Positions 45,733 to 54,727 of a stretch of DNA of 64,000 nt are shown one piece after another. Numbering within the stretch: position 1 is the stretch's first letter; every line of letters begins with the position of its first letter. The position numbers were made by a program, and so were the translations under genes. Location of the stretch: assembly GCF_030065885.1 (NCBI RefSeq), contig NZ_JASJCS010000003.1:16262-80261 (forward strand), written 5' to 3'. Source of the DNA: Ilumatobacter sp. (GTDB taxonomy: Bacteria; Actinomycetota; Acidimicrobiia; Acidimicrobiales; Ilumatobacteraceae). The notes under the pieces are model-generated. The model was not told the origin of the DNA. It did no database searches and saw nothing but the letters and a program-made list of their open reading frames with translations.

Positions 45733-46431
45733 TCAGCGGACAGGTAGGTGCTCCGCGAGGAACGCCCTCGTCTTGGCCCACGCGGCGTTCGCGGCCGACT
45801 CGTCGTAGAACGTCTCGTTGTCGTGGTTGTCGAAGGCGTGCCCCGCATTCTCGACGTTGAGCACGAAGCCGGGGCGCCCATCGATCGCAACGTTCACGGC
45901 TTCGACGTGCTCGTTGGGGATGTACGCGTCGGCGTTGCCGAAGTGGAACAGCGTGGGACACTCGACCTCGTCGATCGAGTCGAGCATCTCGTGGACGCCC
46001 GATCCGTAGTAGCTGACGCACACGGCCGGCTCTGCAGCGATCGCGACGGCGAACGCCAGGCTGCCGCCCAGGCAGAAGCCGATGGCACCCACATGGCCGG
46101 TGGTGGCGTCGTGGCCCCGCAGGGCGTCGAGCGCTGCGACGCAGTCGAGAACCGCCTGCTCGCGATCGAGCTGGGCGACCTGGCCGCGGGAGGCGGCGAG
46201 CCCGCCCGCGTCGTGTGCGGCCTCCCAGCCCGGCGCGAAGCGCCAGAACACGTCGGGAGCGCCGACGACGTACCCGGCGTCGGCGAGGCGCTGGCCGACG
46301 GCGCGGATGTACGGCCCGACACCGAAGATCTCCTGGATCAGCAACAGGCCGGGTCCGCCGCCGGACGGCGGCGTCCAGACGTGCATCGTCATCTCGTCGC
46401 CCTCGCAGCCCACCATCACCGTGTCGCTCAT
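45733..46431 (-). CDS. Dienelactone hydrolase family protein
   Basis: A 232-residue alpha/beta-hydrolase. The catalytic triad is visible as Cys in GFCLGG, Asp in FGNADAYIP and His in GHAFDNHD; a Glu in LLLIQEIFG supports the Cys as in classical dienelactone hydrolase. The family hydrolyses enol-lactones from chloroaromatic ortho-cleavage or other esters. It stands alone, convergent with ruvB, away from the catabolic island, so a general carboxylesterase role is equally likely. Confidence 0.88.
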   Translation of the reverse strand: MSDTVMVGCEGDEMTMHVWTPPSGGGPGLLLIQEIFGVGPYIRAVGQRLADAGYVVGAPDVFWRFAPGWEAAHDAGGLAASRGQVAQLDREQAVLDCVAALDALRGHDATTGHVGAIGFCLGGSLAFAVAIAAEPAVCVSYYGSGVHEMLDSIDEVECPTLFHFGNADAYIPNEHVEAVNVAIDGRPGFVLNVENAGHAFDNHDNETFYDESAANAAWAKTRAFLAEHLPVR

Positions 46432-46482
46432 GGCCGCATGCTCGCACACGACCGCGACGTCGAACCGACCCCGGCCCACCCG

Positions 46483-46488
46483 TAGCCT
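46483..46488 (+). promoter_or_regulatory. Leaderless -10 box, queA
   Basis: TAGCCT, nine bases before ATG 46498, without a Shine-Dalgarno; identical hexamer before tgt and hisS. Confidence 0.5.
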
Positions 46489-46497
46489 GACTGGGCC

Positions 46498-47511
46498 ATG
46501 CACGTCGACGACTTCGACTACGAGTTGCCGAGCGAGCTGATCGCGCAGACACCGATCGAGCCTCGCGATGCGGCGCGACTGCTGGTCGATCGGGGGAGTG
46601 CACCCGCCGAGCACCGGCACGTGCGCGATCTGCCCGATCTGTTCGGGCCGGGCGACCTGCTCGTGGTCAACGAGACGAAGGTGCTCCCGGCGCGGCTGGC
46701 GGTGCGCCGCGCCACCGGGGGAGCGGCCGAGGTGCTGTTGCTCGAGCCGCTCGACGCAGAGCGGAAGGTCTGGGAGGCCCTGGTCCGCCCGGCTCGCAAG
46801 CTCAAGCCAGGCGAGGTCCTCGAAGCGGCCGATGGCAGCCCGCTGGTCGAGATCGGGCGCCGAACCGAGGCCGGCGACACCTTCACGGTGACGCTCCTCG
46901 GCCCGGTCGAGTCGATGCGCCTCCTCGACGAGCACGGCGAGATGCCGCTGCCGCCGTACATCACGGAGCGGCTATTCGAACCCGACCGCTACCAGACCGT
47001 CTACGCCCGCGAGCCGGGGAGCGCCGCTGCGCCGACGGCCGGTCTGCACTTCACGCCGGAACTCCTGCGCGAGCTCGCCGCACGCGGTGTCGAGCAGGCC
47101 ACCGTCGAGCTCGTCGTCGGCCTCGACACGTTCCAGCCGATCACCGTCGACGACCCGCGCAAACATCGCATCCACACCGAGCGGTATCGCGTCTCCGAGG
47201 ACACGCTCGAACGCTGCCGCCGGGCGGAACGCGTCGTCGCGGTGGGGACGACGACGGTACGAGCTCTGGAGTCGGCAGTTGCCCGAGGCGAGTTGGAGGG
47301 CCGCACCGACCTGTTCATCCACCGCGGGTTCGACTGGCAGGTCGTCGACGTGCTGATGACCAACTTCCACCTGCCCCGCACCACGCTGCTGATGATGATC
47401 GACGCATTCGTCGGCAACCGATGGCGGCGTCTGTACGAGGAGGCGATCCGCGAGCGATACCGCTTCCTCAGCTTCGGCGACGCGATGCTGCTCGACCGGC
47501 GCGCCGTCTGA
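46498..47511 (+). CDS. queA: S-adenosylmethionine:tRNA ribosyltransferase-isomerase
   Basis: A 337-residue QueA that builds epoxyqueuosine on tRNA by transferring ribose from AdoMet. FDYELPSELIAQTP, LVVNETKVLPARL, AAPTAGLHFTPELL and TTTVRALES are conserved segments. With tgt 3 kb downstream this organism can insert and mature queuosine precursors. The two are separated by the SMI1-like gene and the Etf fusion. Confidence 0.96.
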   Translation: MHVDDFDYELPSELIAQTPIEPRDAARLLVDRGSAPAEHRHVRDLPDLFGPGDLLVVNETKVLPARLAVRRATGGAAEVLLLEPLDAERKVWEALVRPARKLKPGEVLEAADGSPLVEIGRRTEAGDTFTVTLLGPVESMRLLDEHGEMPLPPYITERLFEPDRYQTVYAREPGSAAAPTAGLHFTPELLRELAARGVEQATVELVVGLDTFQPITVDDPRKHRIHTERYRVSEDTLERCRRAERVVAVGTTTVRALESAVARGELEGRTDLFIHRGFDWQVVDVLMTNFHLPRTTLLMMIDAFVGNRWRRLYEEAIRERYRFLSFGDAMLLDRRAV

Positions 47512-47542
47512 GGAGCGGCTGCGCTGGGTAGCCCACCTTCGC

Positions 47543-47548
47543 TACGGT
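47543..47548 (+). promoter_or_regulatory. Leaderless -10 box, SMI1-like gene
   Basis: TACGGT, six bases before GTG 47555; no ribosome site visible. Confidence 0.45.
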
Positions 47549-47554
47549 CGCACC

Positions 47555-48580
47555 GTGTCGAAGGAGGCGCTCGAGGCAGCGGTGCAGCGATATGTGCGCG
47601 CCGTCGGACCGTTTGGGCTGGTGCCCGAGCGCTCCGACCCTGACGCTGCTGACTCGCTGATCGCGCCCATCGTCGATCGCATCGCGCCGGCCGGCCTCCC
47701 GGCCGACATCGAGTGGTTCTGGCGCCACTGGATGCCGTCGTCGTTCGGGCACCTGACCGGCTACCCACACTTCACGGAACTGGAATTCGTTCTCCACGTG
47801 CTGAACGATGACGAGACATGGCCTGCCAGCCTCGTCCCGGTCGCGTATGAGAGTCACGGCTTCCTCGGCGTCGAGCTGGAGTATCCGGACTCGTCGGCAG
47901 GGCGCGTGTACTACTACGCGTACGCGGACGACGGTCATCGGCTCCGCGCCAGGTCGCTCGCCGAGATGCTCGATGTCGTCGTCGATGCCATCGAGGACGG
48001 TGAGATCGACGAGCGCGGTGGCTTCGTGCTGCTCGACGCCGACGTCGATGAGCTGTGCCGTGCCCGCCTCGACGCGGCGGGGGTCCCGGCCGCAGATCGG
48101 GGCCCGTTCGACCCCTCTGACTCCCTGACGTGGCCGCCGGCATGGCGGCGACTGGCGGGCATCGACGATGCGGCCCGCTCGCCTGTTGGCGCGAGCCACT
48201 CGGTCGCCTCACTGATCGCCGCGGTTCACGCCAGTCGGGGCGCAGTGACGGCCACGATCAGCGGCCGCGTGGTTCGGAGCGGCGGGTCGGCAGACGGTGA
48301 CGTGTTGGCGATCGATGATGGCACCGGCGTCGTCGATGTCTACGTGCCACGAGCCGTGCCTCGGTTCGGGCAGTCAGCCGACGCACGCTATGAGTTCGAC
48401 GTCGTGGCGACAGCAGGAGCCGGCGGCACCGGGCTCATGGACGTCGACGGTGATCACGCCGCTGCGAGCGAAGCGGCGCTCGCGGGCGATGTCGACGCGG
48501 CCGCTCGAGCTGTGCTCCCGATCGCTGCGGTGATCCACGGCGACCATCCCGTGGTGGCAACGGCAATTCGACCGCTGTGA
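47555..48580 (+). CDS. SMI1/KNR4 (SUKH)-like two-domain protein
   Basis: A 341-residue cytosolic protein. The first 190 residues resemble the SMI1/KNR4 (SUKH) fold, with GLPADIEWFWRHW and VPVAYESHGFLGVELEY. The last 110 residues, beginning GAVTATISGRVVRSGGSADG and ending near DVVAT, look like an OB-fold nucleic-acid-binding module. SUKH proteins often serve as immunity factors, but no toxin gene adjoins. Codon use looks slightly less GC-biased than its neighbours, and it separates queA from tgt, so recent insertion is possible. Function unknown. Confidence 0.6.
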   Translation: MSKEALEAAVQRYVRAVGPFGLVPERSDPDAADSLIAPIVDRIAPAGLPADIEWFWRHWMPSSFGHLTGYPHFTELEFVLHVLNDDETWPASLVPVAYESHGFLGVELEYPDSSAGRVYYYAYADDGHRLRARSLAEMLDVVVDAIEDGEIDERGGFVLLDADVDELCRARLDAAGVPAADRGPFDPSDSLTWPPAWRRLAGIDDAARSPVGASHSVASLIAAVHASRGAVTATISGRVVRSGGSADGDVLAIDDGTGVVDVYVPRAVPRFGQSADARYEFDVVATAGAGGTGLMDVDGDHAAASEAALAGDVDAAARAVLPIAAVIHGDHPVVATAIRPL

Positions 48581-48653
48581 CCGACAACCCGGCTGCCGCC
48601 GGAACTGACGTACGCCCCTAGGGCCGGCGCTCGCCTGGGCCGATGATGGTGGT

Positions 48654-50522
48654 ATGGCGAGTCAGTCGTTGCACGCGATCGCGCTCGTCAAGCAGGTGCC
48701 GGACCTCCGGGTGGGCAGCGTCGGGGTGCGTGCGGACGGCACGATCGACCGGTCGGCGGCAACGCCGATCACCAACCCTGCGGACATGCACGCCGTCGAA
48801 GCGGCTGTCGAGGTGGCTGACGACGTGGTCGCGCTCTCGATGGGACCGCCCCAGGCCGAGTCCACACTCCGGGAGGCGATCGCCGCCGGCGCGTCGCGCG
48901 GCGTGCTGCTGTGCGATCGGGCGCTCGCCGGCTCGGACACCTGGGCGACCGCGAACGCGCTCGCGGCTGCCGTGGAGCACCTCGACGGCGTCCGGCTCGT
49001 CGTGGCCGGCATCTCGGCCATCGACGGCGAGACGGGTCAGGTCGGCCCATCCGTCGCGCAGCGGCTGGGATGGCCCCAGGCCACCGCCTGTGAATCGATG
49101 ACCGTCGACGGCGACCAGCTCGTCGTGCGACGGATCATCGAAGGTGGCTACGAGCGGCTGAGGCTGCCGCTGCCCGCGGTCGTGACGGTGGCCGAGACGG
49201 GCTTCGCGCCGCGATATCCCACGCTGCCCGATCGTCGTCGTGCTCGTGCGGCGCCGATCGAACGGCTCGGCGCGTCGGACATCGGCGTCGACGGTTCGGT
49301 GGTGGGGCTGGCCGCATCGCCCACCAAGGTCGCCAAGATGAACCCTGCGGCACTGCCGGACCGCGGTTGTCGACTCGTGGATTCGGACGGCTTCCGGTAC
49401 GACGACCTCGTCGAGGCGCTGACCGGGCGGGGCGCGTTCACCGGCGGTCGGATCGAGGAGGCCCAGTGGCTGGAGCAGCCGCGGGTCGATCACGACGGCG
49501 GTTCACGCCACGACGGCGACGCCGGGTTGTGGGTGCTGTGCCACTGCGACGGCTCGACGCTCGACCGGGCGAGCATCGAGCTCCTCAGCCGCTCCGTGTC
49601 TCTCGCACCAGATCTCGGTGGCGGGGTGGGCGCCGTGCTGCTCACGTCCGAGCCGGCAGACGAGGCAGTCGCCGCGGCGGCGTGGCACGGCGCGGACGTG
49701 GTGTACCTCGCCGTCGACCCCGAGCTCGCCGAGTACCGCACCGAGCCCTACGCGCGGGTCATCGTCGACGCCGTCACGCAGCATCGACCGGCAGCGCTGC
49801 TGTTCGCCGCTACTACAACGGGGCGCGATCTCGCGCCGCGCATCGCCTCGATGCTCGACACCGGCCTGGCCGCGGACTGCACCGACCTGCGGGTCGGTTC
49901 GTGGACGAGCCGCGGCGCCACCCACGACCACTTGCTCCACATGGTGCGGCCGGCGATGGCCGGTGGTGTCCTGGCGACGTGCCTGTGTCCCGAGGCCCGC
50001 CCCCAGATGGCGACGGTTCGACCTGGCGTGTTCGCTCCCCGTGTGACGCCGCGCAACGCCCGGGTCGTGCAACTCGACGTGCGGCTCACTCCGTCCGACC
50101 TCCGAGTGACCGTGCTCGATCAGCAGATCAGCGAGGCCGACGTCGACTTGCGGGACGCCGACGTGATCGTCGCCGGCGGCGCCGGCTGCGATGCCACCAG
50201 CTGGCATCTCATCGAAGACCTGTCGTCGGCGATCGGCGGTCGGGTGGCGGCCTCGCGAGGAGCCGTCGAGGCCGGATTGGCCGAGCGCGACCAGCAGATC
50301 GGTCAGACCGGCGCCACCGTGCATCCGCGTCTGTACGTCGCGTGCGGCATCTCCGGGGCGCTCCAGCACGCCGTCGGGATGCAGGAGTCCGACACGATCG
50401 TGGCGATCAACCGCAATCCGGATGCCGTGATCTTCCGGCTCGCCCACTTCGGCATCGTCGGCGACGTCGCCGAGGTCGTGCCGCAGCTCGTCGCTGCGAT
50501 CGAGCGGCGACGGGCCTCGTAG
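48654..50522 (+). CDS. Fused electron transfer flavoprotein EtfB-EtfA
   Basis: A 622-residue single-chain Etf. Residues 1 to about 255 are EtfB (ALVKQVPDLRVG, GISAIDGETGQVGPSVAQRLGW, SPTKVAKMNP); about 285-622 are EtfA, ending in the FAD domain GQTGATVHPRLYVACGISG, ESDTIVAINRNPDA. The EtfA segment GRDLAPRIASMLDTGLAADCT resembles group 2 (CarE/Bcd-associated, some bifurcating) Etfs. It would carry electrons from acyl-CoA or other flavin dehydrogenases to the quinone pool. Etf is normally two genes; the continuous frame with no stop shows a true fusion. Confidence 0.9.
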   Translation: MASQSLHAIALVKQVPDLRVGSVGVRADGTIDRSAATPITNPADMHAVEAAVEVADDVVALSMGPPQAESTLREAIAAGASRGVLLCDRALAGSDTWATANALAAAVEHLDGVRLVVAGISAIDGETGQVGPSVAQRLGWPQATACESMTVDGDQLVVRRIIEGGYERLRLPLPAVVTVAETGFAPRYPTLPDRRRARAAPIERLGASDIGVDGSVVGLAASPTKVAKMNPAALPDRGCRLVDSDGFRYDDLVEALTGRGAFTGGRIEEAQWLEQPRVDHDGGSRHDGDAGLWVLCHCDGSTLDRASIELLSRSVSLAPDLGGGVGAVLLTSEPADEAVAAAAWHGADVVYLAVDPELAEYRTEPYARVIVDAVTQHRPAALLFAATTTGRDLAPRIASMLDTGLAADCTDLRVGSWTSRGATHDHLLHMVRPAMAGGVLATCLCPEARPQMATVRPGVFAPRVTPRNARVVQLDVRLTPSDLRVTVLDQQISEADVDLRDADVIVAGGAGCDATSWHLIEDLSSAIGGRVAASRGAVEAGLAERDQQIGQTGATVHPRLYVACGISGALQHAVGMQESDTIVAINRNPDAVIFRLAHFGIVGDVAEVVPQLVAAIERRRAS

Positions 50523-50538
50523 CCGGCGGTGGCCTGGA

Positions 50539-50544
50539 TAGCCT
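50539..50544 (+). promoter_or_regulatory. Leaderless -10 box, tgt
   Basis: TAGCCT, eight bases before GTG 50553; no Shine-Dalgarno. Fixes the tgt start against the open frame from 50529. Confidence 0.5.
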
Positions 50545-50552
50545 CGCCCGGC

Positions 50553-51650
50553 GTGCATCGCGTGCAATTCGAGACCGTGGCAACCGACGGCTCGGCCCGC
50601 GCCGGCGAGGCGACCACGGCCAACGGCACGTACAGCACGCCGCTCTTCATGCCGGTCGGGACCCGTGGCGCGATCAAGTACCTGAGTGCCGCCGACTACG
50701 ACGCCCTCGGCGCCCAGATCGTGCTCGGCAACACGTACCACCTGATGTTGCGGCCCGGCGCCGAGACGATCGCCCGATTCGGCGGCCTCGCCTCGTTCGC
50801 TGGGTGGGACGGGCTCACGCTCACCGACTCGGGCGGCTTCCAGGTCTTCTCGCTCGACCCCAAGGTCGACGACGGCGGTGTCACGTTCAAGAGCACCTAC
50901 GACGGCACGACGTACCGCTTCACCCCCGAACAGGCCATCGAGACCCAGCAGCTGCTGGGCGCCGACATCCAGATGGTGCTCGACGTGTGCCCGCCGCTGC
51001 CCAGTCCGCCCGACGTGATCCGGCGGGCCGTCGACCGGACCGCCCTATGGGCCGAACGCGCACAGGCGCATCACAGCCGCACCGACCAGGCGTTGTTCGG
51101 CATCGTCCAGGGCGGCACCAGCGAGTCGATGCGGGCGGAGAGCGCGCAGCGCACGGTGGCGCTCGGCTTCGACGGGTACGGGATCGGCGGGCTGTCGGTC
51201 GGGGAGACCCGCGAGGAGATGCTGCCGGCGCTCGCCGCCGCGATCGCACATCTGCCGGCCGACCGCCCGCGGTACCTCATGGGCGTGGGCGACCCGGCGT
51301 CGCTCGTCGAGGCGGTCGGCCTCGGTGTCGACCAGTTCGATTGCGTGATGCAGACCCGGTTGGGCCGGCACGGCACCGCGCTGACCGCTCGCGGCCGGGT
51401 CAACGTCAAGCGCAACGAGTTCGCCCTCACCGACGATCCGATCGACCCCGCCTGCGCGTGCTCGGTCTGCGCACGGCACTCGCTGGGCTACATCCGGCAT
51501 CTGTTCAAGGTCGGCGAGCCGACCGCATCGCGGCTGGTCAGCCTGCACAACGTCGCGTGGACGATCGACCTGATGGCCAGGATGCGGGTGGCGATCCTCG
51601 ACGGTCGCTTCGACGCGCTCCGCGCCGACGTCCTGTCGGTCTGGGGATGA
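50553..51650 (+). CDS. tgt: Queuine/preQ1 tRNA-guanine transglycosylase
   Basis: A 365-residue TIM-barrel enzyme exchanging guanine-34 of GUN tRNAs for preQ1. TPLFMPVGTRGAIK, LGNTYHL, LTDSGGFQVFSL with a catalytic Asp, GIVQGGT, and the zinc site CACSVCARHSLGYIRHL with its downstream His are present. Followed by yajC-secD-secF, the classic bacterial order. Confidence 0.97.
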   Translation: MHRVQFETVATDGSARAGEATTANGTYSTPLFMPVGTRGAIKYLSAADYDALGAQIVLGNTYHLMLRPGAETIARFGGLASFAGWDGLTLTDSGGFQVFSLDPKVDDGGVTFKSTYDGTTYRFTPEQAIETQQLLGADIQMVLDVCPPLPSPPDVIRRAVDRTALWAERAQAHHSRTDQALFGIVQGGTSESMRAESAQRTVALGFDGYGIGGLSVGETREEMLPALAAAIAHLPADRPRYLMGVGDPASLVEAVGLGVDQFDCVMQTRLGRHGTALTARGRVNVKRNEFALTDDPIDPACACSVCARHSLGYIRHLFKVGEPTASRLVSLHNVAWTIDLMARMRVAILDGRFDALRADVLSVWG

Positions 51651-51710
51651 CCGGGCGTCACGCCCGGCCGGCCTGACGCCGGTGTCTGACCGTCGGCATC
51701 GATGACTGGA

Positions 51711-51716
51711 TAGGCT
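51711..51716 (+). promoter_or_regulatory. Leaderless -10 box, yajC-secDF
   Basis: TAGGCT, eleven bases before ATG 51728; no ribosome site. Implies an internal promoter for the Sec genes after tgt. Confidence 0.45.
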
Positions 51717-51727
51717 TGCCCGCCGCT

Positions 51728-52075
51728 ATGCACATGCTCTCTCTTCTCGCCCAGGACAGCGAATCGTCAGGCGGCGGGTTCATCCAGCTCGGCATCCTCC
51801 TGCTGATCCCGGTGGCGATGTACTTCCTGCTGATCCGCCCGCAACGCAAGCGGATGCGCGAGCAGGCCGCGATGCAGTCGTCGATCGAGATCGGCGACGA
51901 GATCGTCACCACCTCCGGCCTCTACGGGTTCATCACCGGCGAGGAGGAGGACCGGTTCTGGCTCGAGATCGACGACGACGTCCAGATCCGCATCGCCAAG
52001 GCCGCCGTGCAGGCGAAGGTCGACACGTCGGGCCAGGCGGTCGAGCCCGACGCCGCCGACGACGACGATTCGTGA
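51728..52075 (+). CDS. yajC: Preprotein translocase subunit YajC
   Basis: A 115-residue single-span membrane protein. The span (GFIQLGILLLIPVAMYFLLI) is followed by RPQRKRMRE, the hallmark of YajC, and a small cytosolic domain with GDEIVTTSGLYG. It associates with SecDF-YidC at the translocon. ATG 51728 is supported by the -10 box; a TTG at 51716 is not needed. Ten bases separate it from secD. Confidence 0.95.
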   Translation: MHMLSLLAQDSESSGGGFIQLGILLLIPVAMYFLLIRPQRKRMREQAAMQSSIEIGDEIVTTSGLYGFITGEEEDRFWLEIDDDVQIRIAKAAVQAKVDTSGQAVEPDAADDDDS

Positions 52076-52085
52076 ACGGACGCCG

Positions 52086-53429
52086 GTGAACAAGTCCGCC
52101 CTGTGGGCATCGCTCGTCGGCTTCGTCGCATTGGCCGGCGGCCTGCTGGCGCTCAACCTCGGCCTCGGCAACACGCCGGTGCTCGGGCTCGACCTGCGAG
52201 GCGGCGTCTCCGTCATCCTCGCCCCCGACGAGGCCGAGGCAACCGCCGACGACCTCGGGGTGATCCGCGACCTGGTGCGCGACCAGCTCGAGGCGACCGG
52301 CATCGCCGAACCGGACGTGCGGGTGGAAGGCGAGAACGTCATCGTCGACCTACCGGGTGTGAACGACCAGGAAGAGGCGCTCGAACAGGTCTCGGTCTCC
52401 GGCATCGTCACGCTCCGCCCCGTGCTGACCTGCAACCCGGGGGCGACCGCCGACCCGTCGATCGGCCAGACGGCGCTCCCGCTGCTGGCGGGCGGCTCGT
52501 GCGTCGTCGGCCCCTCCGACACGACGGGTGAGGTCTTCGAACGGAAGAGTGCTGGTGTCGACCTCGATCCGCAGGGTCGCTGGGTCGTCAACGTCGACCT
52601 CTCGGGCCCCGGCGAGCCGCAGTGGAACGCGCTGGCCCAGCAGTGCTTCGGCGGCGGCCCAACGTGCCCGAGCGCGCAGCTGGCGATCGTGCTCGACGAC
52701 GTGATCCAGTCCGCGCCGGTGGTCCAGACCGCCGACTTCCGGGGCTCCGTGCAGATCTCCGGGAGCTTCACCGAGGATCAGGCGCGATCACTCGCCGACG
52801 TCCTGAACCGCGGCGCCTTCCCCTTCCAGATGCGCCAGGAGCGCGTCGAGACGGTCTCGCCCACCGCAGGCCAGGACTCGCTCGACGCGGCGATCATCGC
52901 CGGCCTCGTGGGTGTCGCAGCCGTGCTCGTCTTCATGGTCGCCTACTACCGCCGGCTCGCGGTCATCATCGTCTCCGGCCTGATCGTGTGGGGCGCAACG
53001 GTGTTCTCCATCGCCACCTTGGTCTCCCAGGCGACGAACTACGCCCTGACACTCGCCGGCGCGACCGGCATCATCGTCGCCGTCGGCGTCACCGTCGACA
53101 CGTACGTCGTGTTGTTCGAGCGGCTCCGCGACGAGATCAGGCACGGCCGCTCCGTCCGCAACGCGGCACCGCGCAGCTTCCAGGCGACGTGGCGCACGAT
53201 CGTCTCCGCCGACCTCGTCTCGCTGATGGCATCGCTGATCCTGTTCTGGCTGAGCGTCGGTTCCGTGAAGGGCTTCGCGCTCTACCTGGGCCTCACGACC
53301 ATCTGCGATCTGCTCGTCTGCTTCTTCTACACGCGGCCCGCGATCTTCCTGCTGTCGATGACCGGCTGGCTCGACCGCGGCGGCCGCCGTACCGAGCCGA
53401 TCGGCGCACCTGCGGGGGCCACACCATGA
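52086..53429 (+). CDS. secD: Protein translocase subunit SecD
   Basis: A 447-residue RND-type membrane protein using proton motive force to pull proteins through SecYEG. One N-terminal span, then GLDLRGGVSVIL, a periplasmic P1 domain, SGSFTEDQARSLADVLNRGAFP, and about five C-terminal spans with GVTVDTYVVLFERLRDE. It is shorter than E. coli SecD (615 residues), as usual in actinobacteria with a reduced P1 region. GTG 52086 start; overlaps secF (ATGA). Confidence 0.95.
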   Translation: MNKSALWASLVGFVALAGGLLALNLGLGNTPVLGLDLRGGVSVILAPDEAEATADDLGVIRDLVRDQLEATGIAEPDVRVEGENVIVDLPGVNDQEEALEQVSVSGIVTLRPVLTCNPGATADPSIGQTALPLLAGGSCVVGPSDTTGEVFERKSAGVDLDPQGRWVVNVDLSGPGEPQWNALAQQCFGGGPTCPSAQLAIVLDDVIQSAPVVQTADFRGSVQISGSFTEDQARSLADVLNRGAFPFQMRQERVETVSPTAGQDSLDAAIIAGLVGVAAVLVFMVAYYRRLAVIIVSGLIVWGATVFSIATLVSQATNYALTLAGATGIIVAVGVTVDTYVVLFERLRDEIRHGRSVRNAAPRSFQATWRTIVSADLVSLMASLILFWLSVGSVKGFALYLGLTTICDLLVCFFYTRPAIFLLSMTGWLDRGGRRTEPIGAPAGATP

Positions 53430-54682
53430 CCGACGTGACGGCCCTCGACCGGCCGCCGATCAAGCCGACCCCCGTCGGCCGCCTGTTCGAGGGGCAGACG
53501 TCGATCGACTTCATCGGCCGCCGCCGCGTCGGGGTGATCATCTCGGTCGGCCTGCTGGCGGCCACCGTCCTGTCGCTGCTGACGCAAGGACTCAACCTCG
53601 GCATCGACTTCGAGGGAGGCGTCTCGTGGGACGTGCCGGCGAACGAGTTCGACGTCGACGACGCGGCTGGCGTGCTCGGCGACAACGGCCTGTCGACCGA
53701 GGGCGCTCGTCTGCAGCGCCGCTCGTCGGACTCGGGCGACTTCATCAAGGTGCAGGTGGGTGACCAGACCGAAGAGGTCGGAGCCGAGCTGCGCGCCGCG
53801 TTCGCCGAGGCGGCCAACGTGCCGATCGACGACGTCAACGTCAACCTGGTCAGCTCGTCCTGGGGCGCGGAGATCACCGACAAGGCGATCAGGGCGCTGC
53901 TGATCTTCATCGTCGTCGTCGCGGCCTTCATCTCGATCCGGTTCGAGTGGCGGATGGCGATCGCCGCGATCGTCGCGATGGTGCACGACGTCGTCATCAG
54001 CGTCGGCATCTACTCGATCTTCCAGTTCGTCGTCACGCCGCCGACCGTCATCGCGTTCCTGACGATCCTCGGCTACTCGCTGTACGACACGATCGTCGTG
54101 TTCGACCGCGTGAAGGAGAACGAGGCCCGGTACGCCGGTCAGAAGCCGCCGTACGACGACATCATCAACGTGTCGATGAACCAGGTGCTGATGCGCTCGC
54201 TGAGCACGAGCTTCTCCTCGATCGTGCCCGTCGTCTCGATGCTGCTCATCGGATCTGGGCTGCTCGGCCAGACCACGCTCGCCGAATTCGCCCTCGCCCT
54301 GCTCGTCGGTATGGTGACGGGTGCGTACTCCTCGATCTTCGTGGCGGCGCCGCTGCTGGCGATGCTCAAGCGCACCGACTCGACGTGGGAGGAGCGCAAC
54401 ATCCACCGCGCGGTCGGCGATGCGCTGCGCGACATGGTGATGGGCGGCAACGTCGGCAGCCGGCGCACCCGCGAGACCGCAGCCGCCGCGCCGACCAGTG
54501 GCGGTCGGAGGGCCAGGGGCGCCGATGGCGGCAAGGCCGGCAAGGCCGGCAAGGGCGGCGAGGGCGGCACGGCCGCGACGTCGCCCAAGGCCGGCGCGAA
54601 AGCCGCGGCGGCGGCGTCGTCGGAGGACGCCAAGCCGGCGCTGTCGCACCCGCCGCGGCCCCGCAAGAAGAAGCGCCGCTAG
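53426..54682 (+). CDS. secF: Protein translocase subunit SecF
   Basis: A 418-residue partner of SecD with six predicted spans. GLNLGIDFEGGVSW, the periplasmic loop, SIRFEWRMAIAAIVAMVHDVVI, and GYSLYDTIVVFDRVKEN are conserved. The last roughly 75 residues form an unusual Ala/Gly/Lys-rich, positively charged cytosolic tail ending RPRKKKRR, absent from E. coli SecF, which may contact ribosomes or lipid heads. The ATG overlaps the secD stop. Confidence 0.95.
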   Translation: MTDVTALDRPPIKPTPVGRLFEGQTSIDFIGRRRVGVIISVGLLAATVLSLLTQGLNLGIDFEGGVSWDVPANEFDVDDAAGVLGDNGLSTEGARLQRRSSDSGDFIKVQVGDQTEEVGAELRAAFAEAANVPIDDVNVNLVSSSWGAEITDKAIRALLIFIVVVAAFISIRFEWRMAIAAIVAMVHDVVISVGIYSIFQFVVTPPTVIAFLTILGYSLYDTIVVFDRVKENEARYAGQKPPYDDIINVSMNQVLMRSLSTSFSSIVPVVSMLLIGSGLLGQTTLAEFALALLVGMVTGAYSSIFVAAPLLAMLKRTDSTWEERNIHRAVGDALRDMVMGGNVGSRRTRETAAAAPTSGGRRARGADGGKAGKAGKGGEGGTAATSPKAGAKAAAAASSEDAKPALSHPPRPRKKKRR

Positions 54683-54715
54683 GCGGGATCCCGCGGGTTC
54701 ACCCGAGTCCCTCGG

Positions 54716-54721
54716 TAACCT
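54716..54721 (+). promoter_or_regulatory. Leaderless -10 box, apt
   Basis: TAACCT, six bases before ATG 54728; no Shine-Dalgarno between. Confidence 0.45.
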
Positions 54722-54727
54722 CCCACC

